From positions 64,656 to 128,655 of the forward strand of contig JARGFQ010000001.1 of assembly GCA_029210565.1 (NCBI GenBank): a stretch of DNA of 64,000 bases. Direction: 5' to 3'. Numbering within the stretch: position 1 is the stretch's first letter; the number at the start of each line of letters is the position of its first letter. A program made the translations under genes and the position numbers. Positions 9,301 through 17,846 of the stretch are shown here, one piece after another. The notes beneath the pieces are model-generated. The model did not search any database and was not told where the DNA came from. It saw nothing but the letters and a program-made list of their open reading frames with translations. The DNA is from Bacteroidales bacterium (GTDB lineage: Bacteria; Bacteroidota; Bacteroidia; Bacteroidales; VadinHA17).

Positions 9301-9934
9301 CAGGATTGAGTGCCTGATCGCGGAAGCGTCTGACAGCTTCCATATCGACCAGCTTCTTCATGTCTTCTATGTCGATGGCTTCGATCTTCTGTATCTCCGA
9401 TGATGAGCGGAAACCGTCAAAGAAATGGAGGAAGGGCACTCTCGACTTTATAGCTGAAAGGTGCGCTACACCTGCAATGTCCATGATCTCCTGTACGCTG
9501 CCGCTGGCAAGCAATGCGAAGCCTGTCTGGCGTGTTGCATATATGTCACTGTGGTCGCCAAATATCGACAGGGCATGGGCAGCCAGGGTGCGTGCACTGA
9601 CGTGGAAAACACCGGGGAGCAGCTCTCCCGATATCTTGTACATGTTTGGTATCATCAGGAGGAGACCCTGTGATGCGGTGAATGTTGAGGTGAGGGCACC
9701 CGACTGCAGGGAGCCGTGAACGGCTCCTGCGGCACCGGCTTCGCTCTGCATCTCAACTACCTTAACCTCCTCGCCAAACATGTTCTTGAGCCCGTGAGCA
9801 GCCCACTCATCAACATACTCTGCCATTGTTGATGAGGGAGTGATAGGATAGATACAGGCTACCTCGCTGAACATGTAAGCTATGTGCGATGCTGCCTGGT
9901 TGCCGTCACAAGTAATGAATTTCTTTGTTGCCAT
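6374..9934 (-). CDS. nifJ: Pyruvate:ferredoxin (flavodoxin) oxidoreductase, single-chain
   Basis: 1,186 residues, the length of homodimeric PFORs. In order: the pyrimidine-binding domain with YPITPSSTMAEYVDEW near residue 30; the gamma-like and CoA-binding domains; a two-cluster ferredoxin domain with CIQCNQCSYVCP (about 690) and CTGCGNCADVCP (about 745); and the TPP domain with CAGCGETPY (about 815), GGDGWAYDIGYGG (about 963) and EVYSNTGGQ. It oxidises pyruvate plus CoA to acetyl-CoA and CO2, reducing ferredoxin, and is central to anaerobic energy metabolism. It stands alone between rho and ruvX. A TAACTTTG box at 9985-9992 may be the -7 element. Confidence 0.97.
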   Translation of the reverse strand: MATKKFITCDGNQAASHIAYMFSEVACIYPITPSSTMAEYVDEWAAHGLKNMFGEEVKVVEMQSEAGAAGAVHGSLQSGALTSTFTASQGLLLMIPNMYKISGELLPGVFHVSARTLAAHALSIFGDHSDIYATRQTGFALLASGSVQEIMDIAGVAHLSAIKSRVPFLHFFDGFRSSSEIQKIEAIDIEDMKKLVDMEAVRRFRDQALNPEHPVTRGTAQNPDIFFQAREASNPFYENLDDTVNEYMEQISVLTGRDYKPFTYYGDPDAEHIIMAMGSVTETIRETIDYLAETNGSKLGLITVHLYRPFSAKYLLNVLPGKVKTITVLDRTKEPGANGEPLFLDVKDVFYDRDVRPVILGGRYGLSSKDTTPAQIISVFENMEQEKPMNQFSVGIKDDVTFRSLPLLPEINASDRSTYSAKFYGLGSDGTVGANKNSIKIIGETTDKYCQAYFAYDSKKSGGITVSHLRFGDKPIRSPYLVNTPDFVACHVPAYLDKYDMLKGLKKGGIFLLNSIWDAEETKSKLPDHMKKYLAEKNIEFYIINATEIAEEIGLGTRTNTIMQSAFFKVAEVIPYKLAIDEMKHAVVKAYGKKGENIVKMNNEAIDRGGVVTRVEVPAEWASIKVVPPVVDEKRPEFIREVADVINGQRGDDLPVSAFVGREDGTFPAGTAAYEKRGIAVNVPEWQIDHCIQCNQCSYVCPHAAIRPFLLTDEELAAAPEGVTAKQGIGNTKTHKFRIQVSVLDCTGCGNCADVCPSKEKALIMKPLESQMHQANLWSYVHEVVGYKDTVVDKYTNVKNSQFAQPLFEFSGACAGCGETPYIKAITQLFGDRMVISNATGCSSIYGGSAPSMPYTVNRNGNGPAWANSLFEDNAEYGFGLMLGATRIRQRIERLMKENIDDKLAPDTMAAFNEWIAERDNAKTSRCVSEKVIAACEKDKAPVCKEILDLKQYLVKKSYWVFGGDGWAYDIGYGGLDHVLASGQDINLLVLDTEVYSNTGGQASKSTPAGAVAKFAASGKKIRKKDLGQMAMTYGYVYVAQVAMGASQSQYFKAIREAEEFPGPSLIIAYSPCISHGIRKGMGKTQEQEKDAVTAGYWHLYRNDPRLEDQGKNPFQLDSKEPDWSKFQDFLKSEVRYTALLKEFPQEAEVLFKQAEENSKWRYESYKRLSEMEYGTVEEEAKEKTE

Positions 9935-10009
9935 TTCTTAGTATAAAATTTTTGTTGTCAAAAATCTGATAAAAAAATAAATCGCAAAGTTACCTATTGT
10001 CCGGGAAAT

Positions 10010-11998
10010 TTATTCACTGTTCATGGAAATCAGGAACTCTTCGTTGGAGCGGGTTTGCGATATCCTGTCACGCAGGAATTCCATGGCCTCCACCGAGTTC
10101 ATGTCGGTCAGATAGTTACGTAGTATCCATATCTTGCTGAGCATGTTTTTCTCAAGAAGAAGGTCTTCACGCCTGGTGCTCGAAGCCGGTATGTCTATCG
10201 ACGGGAAGATTCTCCTGTTGGAGAGTTTGCGGTCGAGCTGCAGTTCCATGTTACCGGTACCCTTGAACTCTTCAAAGATAACGTCGTCCATCTTCGATCC
10301 GGTGTCGGTAAGTGCCGTGGCTATTATTGTCAGTGAGCCGCCGTTCTCTATGTTGCGTGCCGCGCCGAAGAACCTCTTGGGCTTATGGAGGGCATTGGAG
10401 TCAACACCGCCGGAGAGCACCTTGCCGGATGCCGGGGCTATGGTGTTGAAGGCCCTGGCCAGACGGGTTATGGAATCAAGCAGAATGACGACATCATGAC
10501 CGCACTCCACCAGCCTCTTGGCTTTCTCCTGCACTATGGTGGCAATACGCACATGCCTCTCGGCAGGCTCGTCAAAGGTTGATGCGATGACCTCGGCATT
10601 GACATTGCGGGCCATCTCGGTGACCTCCTCGGGCCGCTCATCGATGAGCAATATCATCAGGTATACCTCCGGATGGAATTTGGCAATAGCGTTGGCAATG
10701 TCCTGGAGGAGGATGGTCTTACCGGTCTTGGGCTGTGCCACAATGAGGCCGCGCTGGCCCTTGCCGATAGGACAGAACATATCAACTATCCGGGCTGACA
10801 GATTACCCTCACCGGGTTTGCAGAGGGTGAATTTTTCATTGGGAAAGAGAGGTGTGAGATAGTCGAACGGCACACGGTCACGAATGAAATCGGGTGTCCG
10901 GCCGTTGATCTCTTCCACCTTTATAAGTGGGAAATACTTTTCTCCCTCGCGCGGCGGCCTGATGGTTCCCCTGATGGTGTCACCGGTTTTCAGTCCGAAG
11001 AGTTTTATCTGCGACTGTGACACATATATATCATCGGGTGAGCTCAGGTAGTTGTAGTCAGGTGAGCGGAGGAAACCGTAACCGTCAGGCATGATCTCCA
11101 GTACTCCGGTGTTTGCAACAATACCTTCAAAGTCGTACATCCTCTCCTTCTTCTCTTCCCTGACCGGCGCCGGCGCATCATGATGGCTCCCTGAGGGTTC
11201 AGAGGTTGCAGGAGGAATGATCACTGTGTTGTCAGCTGCTGCGGCCTCACGGATTCCGTTTGTATCCGTTTCAGGCTCGGCGAACCTGAGAAGATCATTA
11301 TCATTGTCGTGTGCAGCGTCGGTTTCAAGCAGCGTCCTCTCTTTCTGTATCTCCTCCTTGCCGGAAGCCGGGGTGGAAGAGGATTGCGGACGTTCACCGT
11401 CACCTTTGCGCTGTTCCTGCTGGTCGTTCTTGTATGTGCGAGGCCTCTTGCTGCGATTTTGCTGCCACTGCTGTCTCTGATCCTGCCTCTGATCCTGTCT
11501 CTGATCCTGCTGCTGATCCTGAGGCCGCTGCCGGCTTTGCTGCTGCTGATCACGGGGCGGTTGCTGCTGTCCCTGGGGCTTCTGCTGCTGATCCCGGGGC
11601 GATTGCAGCTGTCCCTGGGGCTTCTGCTGCTGATCACGGCCTTGCTGCTTCTGTCTCTGCTGACCCTGAGGCTGGGATTCGGACTGTCTCTGGTCTTGCG
11701 GTTCACGTGCCTTTTGCGGAGCCTTGTCCTGGGGCTTCCTGCCAGCCGACTGCTGCTGTTTCTGCCGGTCAGACCTCTGCTGTTTCTGCTGGTCAGGACG
11801 CTGTCTGGGCTTGTCAGAGGACTGGTCTGCAGGCTTGCCCGATTTGCGGGCATCAGTGGCATCTATAGCCTGCTGATCAAGGATCTTGTAGATAAGATCC
11901 TGTTTTTTGAGGAGCTCTGCCCTCTTAATTTTGAGCTGCTTGGCTATTTCCCGCAATTCGGGAACCAGCATCTCGCTCAGTTCAAGAATATCATGCAT
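10010..11998 (-). CDS. rho: Transcription termination factor Rho with long disordered insertion
   Basis: 662 residues from the ATG at 11998, against about 420 in E. coli. Residues 1-45 ([20 protein letters not shown]) are the N-terminal helical domain. Residues about 50-285 are low-complexity Q/R/K/P/D sequence with visible tandem units (DQQQKPQGQ twice, DQRQ three times). The cold-shock RNA-binding domain follows ([19 protein letters not shown] near 295), then the RecA-like ATPase with P-loop [10 protein letters not shown] near 424 and a Q-loop/R-loop region. The frame is open to 12109, but that 37-residue extension is non-conserved. Rho terminates transcription as an RNA-translocating hexamer; in Bacteroides the insertion promotes condensate formation. 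Confidence 0.97.
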   Translation of the reverse strand: MHDILELSEMLVPELREIAKQLKIKRAELLKKQDLIYKILDQQAIDATDARKSGKPADQSSDKPRQRPDQQKQQRSDRQKQQQSAGRKPQDKAPQKAREPQDQRQSESQPQGQQRQKQQGRDQQQKPQGQLQSPRDQQQKPQGQQQPPRDQQQQSRQRPQDQQQDQRQDQRQDQRQQWQQNRSKRPRTYKNDQQEQRKGDGERPQSSSTPASGKEEIQKERTLLETDAAHDNDNDLLRFAEPETDTNGIREAAAADNTVIIPPATSEPSGSHHDAPAPVREEKKERMYDFEGIVANTGVLEIMPDGYGFLRSPDYNYLSSPDDIYVSQSQIKLFGLKTGDTIRGTIRPPREGEKYFPLIKVEEINGRTPDFIRDRVPFDYLTPLFPNEKFTLCKPGEGNLSARIVDMFCPIGKGQRGLIVAQPKTGKTILLQDIANAIAKFHPEVYLMILLIDERPEEVTEMARNVNAEVIASTFDEPAERHVRIATIVQEKAKRLVECGHDVVILLDSITRLARAFNTIAPASGKVLSGGVDSNALHKPKRFFGAARNIENGGSLTIIATALTDTGSKMDDVIFEEFKGTGNMELQLDRKLSNRRIFPSIDIPASSTRREDLLLEKNMLSKIWILRNYLTDMNSVEAMEFLRDRISQTRSNEEFLISMNSE

Positions 11999-12311
11999 GT
12001 TTTTAAAATGTGTAGAGAAATTAAGTAAGATTGATTTCTTTTGGTGAAGTGGGGAATGATAAAATCCCGCCGACTCTGAGACCGGTTTATCACCGGTAAT
12101 CCGGTGCAATAGTACACATAAATTAATTACTATCCAAATTATCAGATCAAAATAATCGACAGGATAATAAAATAGAGATCAGGTGATTTGCCCTGTTCAA
12201 GAGTTGAAGAAAATTAAAATAATTGCACAACTGTTGTTTTATTGAGGAATTTTTAGTAAAATTCGGAACTTTTATCTTAATTAGGAGTATTGGCATCTTA
12301 ACGTATTGTAT
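11999..12311. other. Divergent rho-rpoD intergenic region
   Basis: The 313-bp gap between the divergent rho and rpoD genes is AT-rich and holds no credible gene. It must carry promoters for both. I see no full TTTG-N19-21-TAnnTTTG match on either strand, so the start sites cannot be placed from sequence alone. The long leader before rho would allow autoregulation, but no hairpin-plus-T-run is present. Confidence 0.5.
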
Positions 12312-13175
12312 ATGCGTCAGTTGAAGATCACCAAGCAGGTCACCAACCGTGACACTCCATCTCTTGACAAGTACCTTCAGGAGATAGGAAAGGTTGAACT
12401 CATTACTCCGGATGAAGAGGTTGCCCTTGCAAGGCGAATCAGGACGGGAGACCATGACGCACTTGCCAGGCTGGTAAAGGCAAATCTCAGATTTGTGGTG
12501 TCTGTGGCAAAACAGTATCAGAATCAGGGCATGACGCTTCCTGACCTTATCAATGAAGGTAATCTTGGACTGATCAAGGCTGCTCAGCGCTTTGACGAGA
12601 CACGGGGCTTCAAGTTCATCTCCTACGCGGTATGGTGGATCAGGCAGGCCATTTTGCAGTCGCTTGCCGAACAGGCCAGGATCGTAAGGCTGCCCGTTAA
12701 CAAGATCGGCTCGATAAACAGGATCAACAGGGCCTATTCGAAACTTGAACAGGAGTACGAAAGGGAGCCCTCGGCACAGGAGATAGCCGACCTGCTGGAG
12801 ATAGCCCCTGAGGATGTTAAGGAGGCCATACGCACAAACGGTCGTACACTCAGCATGGATGCCCCGATCAGTTCCGAGGAGGACAACAACATGTACGACG
12901 TGATGCAGAACGACGATACACCCAGTCCTGACCGCAACCTGATCAATGAATCACTCTCCTATGAGATTGAAAAGGCACTGAGCACCCTCTCCCCGCGTGA
13001 GACAAGGGTTCTGAAGCTCTATTTCGGCATCGGGATGAAACATCCCTACACCCTTGAGGAGATAGGCGAAGAGATGAAACTCACCCGCGAACGGGTGAGA
13101 CAGATTAAGGAGAAGGCCATAAAACGAATACAGTTTACCACCCGCTGCCGCATTCTAAAGTCATACCTGGGGTGA
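12312..13175 (+). CDS. rpoD: Primary RNA polymerase sigma factor (sigma-70, Bacteroidota short type)
   Basis: 287 residues: region 1.2 ([20 protein letters not shown]), region 2 with the -10-recognition helix ([20 protein letters not shown] near residue 100), region 3 ([15 protein letters not shown]) and region 4 with helix-turn-helix [20 protein letters not shown] near 244. It lacks the region 1.1 and non-conserved domain of E. coli sigma-70, as in the Bacteroides primary sigma. This factor would read the TTTG/TAnnTTTG promoters seen in the window. ATG at 12312 is chosen over a TTG two codons upstream. rpe follows 21 bp downstream. Confidence 0.96.
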   Translation: MRQLKITKQVTNRDTPSLDKYLQEIGKVELITPDEEVALARRIRTGDHDALARLVKANLRFVVSVAKQYQNQGMTLPDLINEGNLGLIKAAQRFDETRGFKFISYAVWWIRQAILQSLAEQARIVRLPVNKIGSINRINRAYSKLEQEYEREPSAQEIADLLEIAPEDVKEAIRTNGRTLSMDAPISSEEDNNMYDVMQNDDTPSPDRNLINESLSYEIEKALSTLSPRETRVLKLYFGIGMKHPYTLEEIGEEMKLTRERVRQIKEKAIKRIQFTTRCRILKSYLG

Positions 13176-13196
13176 AGATGAAAATATTTTCCTGAA

Positions 13197-13850
13197 ATGA
13201 GCCACCTTGTAGCCCCTTCTCTTCTTGCCGCGGACTTTTCAAACCTTGCCTCTGAAATTGAGATGATTAATGAGAGTGTTGCCGACTGGCTGCACCTTGA
13301 TATCATGGACGGCGTTTTCGTGCCCAACATCTCATTCGGGTTCCCGGTTGTGGAGGCTGTGCGCGACCTCTCCGTCAAGCCGCTCGACGTTCACCTGATG
13401 ATTGTGGAACCTGACAGGTACCTTGAGCGCTTCAGGGATGCCGGCGCAACGAACCTCACGGTGCATTATGAGACCTGTCACAACCTGCACCGTACTGTGA
13501 CGGAGATTAGGAAACTGGGGATGAAAGCAGGCGTTACTCTCAATCCTCACTCACCGGTGATACTCCTGAGAGATATTCTTCCATACATCGACATGGTGCT
13601 GCTAATGACGGTCAATCCCGGTTACGGAGGTCAGACATTCATTCCCGGGAGCATCAACAAGATAGGTGAGTTGCGAAGCATGATCGACGAAGGCGGGTAC
13701 GATGTCATGATCGAGGTCGACGGCGGTATTGACCTCCAGAATGCCCCGGTACTGGTGCATGCCGGTGTGGATGTGCTGGTTGCGGGCAGCACCGTTTTCT
13801 CTTCATCCGATCCTGTTGAGGTGATCCGCAGGCTCAGGGAGCCTGTCTGA
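13197..13850 (+). CDS. rpe: Ribulose-phosphate 3-epimerase
   Basis: 217-residue TIM barrel. The N-terminal APSLLAADFSNLASEIE, WLHLDIMDGVFVPN, and MTVNPGYGGQTF motifs are diagnostic, as is the final EVDGGIDLQNAP phosphate-binding segment. The His and Asp ligands of the catalytic metal (LHLDIMDG and EVDGG) are intact. It interconverts D-ribulose-5-phosphate and D-xylulose-5-phosphate in the pentose phosphate pathway. It lies 21 bp after rpoD on the same strand and is convergent with miaA, only 8 bp away. Confidence 0.96.
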   Translation: MSHLVAPSLLAADFSNLASEIEMINESVADWLHLDIMDGVFVPNISFGFPVVEAVRDLSVKPLDVHLMIVEPDRYLERFRDAGATNLTVHYETCHNLHRTVTEIRKLGMKAGVTLNPHSPVILLRDILPYIDMVLLMTVNPGYGGQTFIPGSINKIGELRSMIDEGGYDVMIEVDGGIDLQNAPVLVHAGVDVLVAGSTVFSSSDPVEVIRRLREPV

Positions 13851-13858
13851 TACAGGAT

Positions 13859-14764
13859 TCAGATGCCGATCTGATTTGAGATCCAGTCGATTATTCTTTT
13901 ATGGTCCGTGGCATCAAACCAGGTAATCTCCCCGTCCCTTTTCCACCATGTCAGTTGCCTGCGCGCATAGCGCCGCGTGTTTCTCTTTATCAGGGAGACG
14001 GCCTCTTCGCGGGTGATCGTGCCGTCGAGGTAGCTGAACATCTCACGGTAACCTACGGTCCTGAGCGCATTGAGATGACGATACTCGATCAGCGATGCTG
14101 CCTCCTGCTCCAGTCCCTGTTCCATCATGCGGTCTACGCGCCTGTCAATGATATTGTGCAGCTCACTTCTGTCACGTGTCAGTCCTGCCTTCAGAATAGA
14201 GAAATCACGTGCCCTGACGGTGGCATTCAGGAAGGAGGAGTAGGGCCTGCCGGTGCTCTCAGCTATCTCGAGGGCACGAAGCAGCCTGCGTGGATTATGC
14301 AGGTCAGCCCTGGCATAGTAATCCGGGTCAACCATCCTGAGTGCCATGCGGAGGGCGGCTATGCCCTCCCTCTCATATATGCCGGCATACTTGCGCCTCA
14401 CATCCGGGTCAGTATCAGGAATGTCATCCATTCCGCGGCAGACAGCATCCATATAGAGCATCGATCCTCCGGTCATGACTGCTACCGGGTTCTCCTCAAA
14501 GAGAGAGGGTAGCAGGGCGAGCACGTCGCGCTCGAAGAGGCAGACGCTGTAATAGTCTGTTACTGAGAGAAAAGAGACAAAGTGGTGTCGGACCCTGGCG
14601 AGCTGTTGATCTTCCGGCGCGGCGGTGCCGATTTTCATCTCACGGTAAAACTGTCGGGAATCACACGAGATGATACTGCACCCCAGACGGGTGGCAAGCT
14701 CAATGGCAAACTCAGTTTTTCCCGCCCCGGTAGGGCCAGGCAGGACAACAAGCCTGTTTTTCAT
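13859..14764 (-). CDS. miaA: tRNA dimethylallyltransferase (i6A37 synthesis)
   Basis: 301 residues. The P-loop GPTGAGKTEFAIELATRLG is at residue 9, followed by ISCDSRQFYREM, GGSMLYMDAVCRGMDDIPDTDP, and the NPRRLLRALEI motif near 155. The C-terminus ends RRYARRQLTWWKRDGEITWFD, as in MiaA. It transfers dimethylallyl from DMAPP to A37 of tRNAs reading UNN codons. Its start is 21 bp after the stop of the acidic pRiA4b-like gene, so the pair is probably cotranscribed. Confidence 0.96.
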   Translation of the reverse strand: MKNRLVVLPGPTGAGKTEFAIELATRLGCSIISCDSRQFYREMKIGTAAPEDQQLARVRHHFVSFLSVTDYYSVCLFERDVLALLPSLFEENPVAVMTGGSMLYMDAVCRGMDDIPDTDPDVRRKYAGIYEREGIAALRMALRMVDPDYYARADLHNPRRLLRALEIAESTGRPYSSFLNATVRARDFSILKAGLTRDRSELHNIIDRRVDRMMEQGLEQEAASLIEYRHLNALRTVGYREMFSYLDGTITREEAVSLIKRNTRRYARRQLTWWKRDGEITWFDATDHKRIIDWISNQIGI

Positions 14765-14785
14765 CCGGTCTGCAGGGGAGAGGGG

Positions 14786-15343
14786 CTAAATATCATCCTC
14801 ATCCATGCTTTCGATACTGTCAAACTCCGATAGGTCCTCATCATCGTCGGTATTGAAGAAGATCTCGTCATCAACAACCTCCTCCTCCTCGTCATCATCA
14901 TCAGTAACAATCAGGTTGTTGTATTTCTTGCGGGAAACGCCGCCAAAAGTTACCTGCTTGGGGGGCAGGCCCTTGGATGCTGTACACGCCGGGTACTCCC
15001 TGCCATCCTCTTCCTTTACCTCACCCACATACTCTATGAAGAGAGCCCTGTCGTTGAAAAAGTCAAATACATAGAGGAGCTTCTGGTTTTTACGGAAGAT
15101 AATATCCTCCATGTCAGCGTTCTCCATCGTTGAAGAACCCGCACCCATGTCAAAGAGAGTAAATTCCTCCTCCTTCTCCCAGTTGTCAGTAGCCATGTAA
15201 AAGGAGGCTATCTGAGATCTGTCAAACTCGAGCTCTTCCTGGAGGGCATTGTGAAAATCAAGCAGATTTTGGCTGTCGAGAAACTCGAACTCCCTTATAA
15301 ATGCTTCATCTTCATCAGATAACACCACAAACCTGTAAACCAT
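14786..15343 (-). CDS. IS1096 passenger TnpR-like / plasmid pRiA4b ORF-3 family protein with acidic tail
   Basis: 185 residues from MVYRFVVLSDEDEAFIREFE. The pRiA4b ORF-3-like fold occupies about residues 1-135 (LLDFHNALQEELEFD, SFYMATDNWEKEEEFTLFD, LLYVFDFFNDRALFIEYVG). The last 45 residues are overwhelmingly Asp/Glu. Despite the family name there is no transposon here: this is the chromosomal Bacteroidota version, of unknown role, next to miaA. A GTG three codons upstream (15352) is an alternative start. Confidence 0.8.
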   Translation of the reverse strand: MVYRFVVLSDEDEAFIREFEFLDSQNLLDFHNALQEELEFDRSQIASFYMATDNWEKEEEFTLFDMGAGSSTMENADMEDIIFRKNQKLLYVFDFFNDRALFIEYVGEVKEEDGREYPACTASKGLPPKQVTFGGVSRKKYNNLIVTDDDDEEEEVVDDEIFFNTDDDEDLSEFDSIESMDEDDI

Positions 15344-15391
15344 ATCACTCACTTTTTCAAACTGTGCAATTTAATATTTTTTAATATACAT

Positions 15392-16444
15392 TCACAGAAT
15401 GCTTTTTATTTTTAGAACGAAGCGGATGGTATCTATATTATCTGCATAATCCCATAATTCGGGCTGTTGCGTTGTTCCAAAGGGATGATGGCCATGTCCT
15501 GCTACACACTGGAGGGTGTCTCTGAGTGATCCTGCCTCTCTCAACGGAATCCCGGGATCATCATAGTATTCATGGTGAAGTATCCCCAGCGGAGGTGTCA
15601 GGGAGGATGACTCCTTCAGAAGAATGAAGCCGCCGTCTGTGAATGACTCTCTGTTGACTGTCATCACCGCCCGGTTGTGGTCAAGGTTCACTGAATACTT
15701 GTAGTGTGAGAGGAGGGAGGCGTACCTTCTCCAGTGTCCGGCGAGGTCGGCCAGATCATACCCTGGTGGCAAGAAGAGCTTTGAGACGTTGCGGCACCCC
15801 AGCCCGAAGTATGAGAAGATGTCATCCCCCAGCAGCTCCAGCTCAGCATCTGTCTCCGTGCCGTCAATAACTGCCATGCTGTTGCGGTTGCGACGGATGA
15901 TTGAGGGAGTTTTACGGAAATAGTACTCGAAGTACCTGGAGGTGTTGTTACTGCCGGTGGCTATCACCATGTCAAATCCTTTCATGACGCCGTCAGTCAG
16001 CTCAATAAACGGAGCAAAGGCCGGCTCAATATCGGTAAGGGTCTGTGCCACAGCCTTTATCAGCAGATCATCCTTGCTGCTCAGCCTGGCCTGCAGCCTG
16101 TTGCCGGTGATGAGCACGCAGAGCAGGTCATGGAAGCCGACAAGAGGTATATTGCCAGCCATCACCACCCCTACGGTGACAGGTTCACGTTCTTCATCAA
16201 GCTCAGGATAGCCTGAGAGCCAACTGTCAAGCTTCTCCGGCGTCAGCACGTTGCCGAGCGAGGATAGGGCTAACCTCACGAAGTCAGGGGTGAACCAGGG
16301 GTTGGAGAGATGAACTGAGTCAATCAGGTGCGCAAATGACCCCGCATAACCGGCAGTAGAGCCGGCAGCAGCTTCACGCATCACGCTGCCAAGGGCAGCG
16401 AAGGCTTCAGTTCTCTTCCTGATGGAATAATTACCCGTGTTCAC
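15392..16444 (-). CDS. LuxC-like acyl-CoA reductase
   Basis: 350 residues of the aldehyde-dehydrogenase superfamily, LuxC branch: PVTVGVVMAGNIPLVGFHDLL near residue 88, MVIATGSNNTSRYFEYYF near 157, and the catalytic-cysteine motif YFGLGCRNVSKLFLPPG near 212. The family reduces acyl-CoA or acyl-acyl carriers to aldehydes with NADPH. No luxD/luxE or long-chain aldehyde partner is nearby, so the substrate is unknown. GTG start; no closer ATG preserves the N-terminal domain. The gap downstream of the next minus-strand gene contains a terminator, so it is probably its own transcript. Confidence 0.82.
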   Translation of the reverse strand: MNTGNYSIRKRTEAFAALGSVMREAAAGSTAGYAGSFAHLIDSVHLSNPWFTPDFVRLALSSLGNVLTPEKLDSWLSGYPELDEEREPVTVGVVMAGNIPLVGFHDLLCVLITGNRLQARLSSKDDLLIKAVAQTLTDIEPAFAPFIELTDGVMKGFDMVIATGSNNTSRYFEYYFRKTPSIIRRNRNSMAVIDGTETDAELELLGDDIFSYFGLGCRNVSKLFLPPGYDLADLAGHWRRYASLLSHYKYSVNLDHNRAVMTVNRESFTDGGFILLKESSSLTPPLGILHHEYYDDPGIPLREAGSLRDTLQCVAGHGHHPFGTTQQPELWDYADNIDTIRFVLKIKSIL

Positions 16445-16563
16445 ACGGGCAAAGGTATAAAAATGAAAATTGAGTGAGCCAGAGCATAGTTAAGGTTATA
16501 AACATTATATCTCATGCGACTTCCATTCGGCGGGAACGGTAAACATATTATCTGTCAGTGGCA

Positions 16564-16594
16564 TAAAAAAAAAAGGGAGGCTGGCAGACCTCCC
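16564..16594 (-). terminator. Rho-independent terminator after the M56-TonB gene
   Basis: On the minus strand GGGAGG and CCTCCC form a 6-bp stem around an 8-base loop, followed by a run of ten T. It stands about 20 bp after the stop codon that the M56-TonB gene would use if its reading frame were intact. Confidence 0.8.
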
Positions 16595-16615
16595 TCAATG
16601 AAATGATATTCTTCG

Positions 16616-16725
16616 TCATTTAAGAGCAAAATTTATCGGTATGGTCATTGAAACCTTTACCGCGACATCCCCCTGGCGCCCGGGGGTCCACTGCGGGCTT
16701 CCGGCAATCAGATCAAGGGCTGCCC
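16616..16725 (-). pseudogene. Out-of-frame C-terminus of the M56-TonB protein
   Basis: Read one frame away from the upstream gene, this segment encodes ALDLIAGSPQWTPGRQGD, then VAVKVSMTIPINFALK and a TGA at 16616-16618. That is the conserved end of a TonB C-terminal domain (W-PG, P-F). It joins the upstream frame across a run of four C on the plus strand at 16723-16726, so one missing or two extra bases there would explain the break. It may be a real mutation or a sequencing or assembly error. Confidence 0.75.
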
Positions 16726-17829
16726 CTGATCAAGGAGCGGATCAGCCCCCTGGACAACTTTTGGTTCGGTTACATTACCCTGCTCATCAATAATGAACTG
16801 CACCATAACCCTTCCCTGAATTCCCTGTTTCGCGGCTTCCTCGGGGTATCTCAGGTTGGCACTGACCCAATTCATGAATGCATGGTGGGTAGTATCATCC
16901 TGAAAAACAGGCATCTCTTCCACATCAGTAAAAACCTCTGCCGGAGCTTCTATCTCCGTAACTGCAGGTGCAGCCTCAGTTTTTGCTCCGCTGCGCTCCT
17001 TGCAGGAGAAGACGAACAGCAGAATAAGTGCAAGCGGCAGTGCCACTGCCACCTTGAGAGAGGAGAAACCTCCCGTTCTTTTCTTTGTCATCATTGTAAA
17101 TCTGGTTTTAAGGTGTGAGTATTTTGAAAAGCTGTTTGAAAACAGAGTAACCGGCGTTCTGAATACGGATGCAAGGATCAGTTCCTGGTATGAGTGAATA
17201 TCCTCCCCTTCGGTAATGCATCTGCTGTCGGCCTCATATTCATGAAGTGCCCTGAGGGAGCGACTGACCAGGTAGGCGGCCGGATTGAACCACTGCAGTG
17301 CAGTGATGAGGCCGGCAAGCAGCAGGTCCCGGTGATGTCCGAGTGAGATATGTTTCATCTCGTGGCTGATCATCCTCTGAGCCCTGTCGGCCGGCACAGA
17401 ACTGCTGATGAAGATATGCCCGAAGGCCGAGAAACACATATGATCTTGCGAAGGTACCCGTATAATCTTGCCCTCCCGCTTCCCTGAAAGAGAGAGCTTA
17501 ACCAGCCACAGGGGGAATGCGGTCAGAAGTGCAACTGAAACTGCCAGCCCGGCGATGTACATGACCGGCAGAAGTACAATCAGCGACGGAGTATAGCCTG
17601 AAGCGGATGACTGAGTCACCACAGTTCCGGGCAGCAGCAGTGAAGCCATCCCTCCCGGAGGCATGACCGCACCGTTAACAGAGATCCTAAGCTCAAGCAG
17701 CGGTACTACGGCCGAAAAAATCATTGAAGCAATGAGAAACCAACGGTTCCTGCCATGAAGGGTGTCATTACGCAGAAATACCAGATAGAATACCCACAGC
17801 AGTGTAAGGCAGATGCTGCTTTCAACCAC
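16708..17829 (-). CDS. BlaR1/M56-family metallopeptidase sensor with TonB C-terminal domain (frameshifted at 3' end)
   Basis: 373 residues as read. Four hydrophobic helices enclose a cytoplasmic zinc peptidase loop with HEMKH near residue 154 and an EYEADSRCI segment near 195. A fifth helix (LPLALILLFVFSC, about 262) leads to a periplasmic region ending in a TonB-like fold (FMNWVSANLRYPEEA, VMVQFIIDEQGNVTEP). The frame stops early after ADPLLDQGQPLI; the missing 34-odd residues are found one frame over, down to 16616. Family members sense envelope signals and cleave their BlaI repressor. GTG start, 17 bp after blaI-like. With the shift the TonB domain is truncated but the protease is intact. 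Confidence 0.85.
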   Translation of the reverse strand: MVESSICLTLLWVFYLVFLRNDTLHGRNRWFLIASMIFSAVVPLLELRISVNGAVMPPGGMASLLLPGTVVTQSSASGYTPSLIVLLPVMYIAGLAVSVALLTAFPLWLVKLSLSGKREGKIIRVPSQDHMCFSAFGHIFISSSVPADRAQRMISHEMKHISLGHHRDLLLAGLITALQWFNPAAYLVSRSLRALHEYEADSRCITEGEDIHSYQELILASVFRTPVTLFSNSFSKYSHLKTRFTMMTKKRTGGFSSLKVAVALPLALILLFVFSCKERSGAKTEAAPAVTEIEAPAEVFTDVEEMPVFQDDTTHHAFMNWVSANLRYPEEAAKQGIQGRVMVQFIIDEQGNVTEPKVVQGADPLLDQGQPLI

Positions 17830-17846
17830 GTATACAAAAAGCGCGC

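Noticed and set aside
11309..12028. Plus-strand 239-residue leucine-rich open frame
   Set aside because: It is antisense to the Q/R-rich part of rho; CAG/CAA-rich coding gives a long open antisense frame without any family similarity.
12000..12109. Longer Rho N-terminus from 12109
   Set aside because: The 37 extra residues have no Rho similarity; MHDILELSE matches the family start.
14786..15343. Mobile element because of the IS1096/TnpR family name
   Set aside because: No transposase, terminal inverted repeats or target duplications flank it; the gene pairs with miaA.
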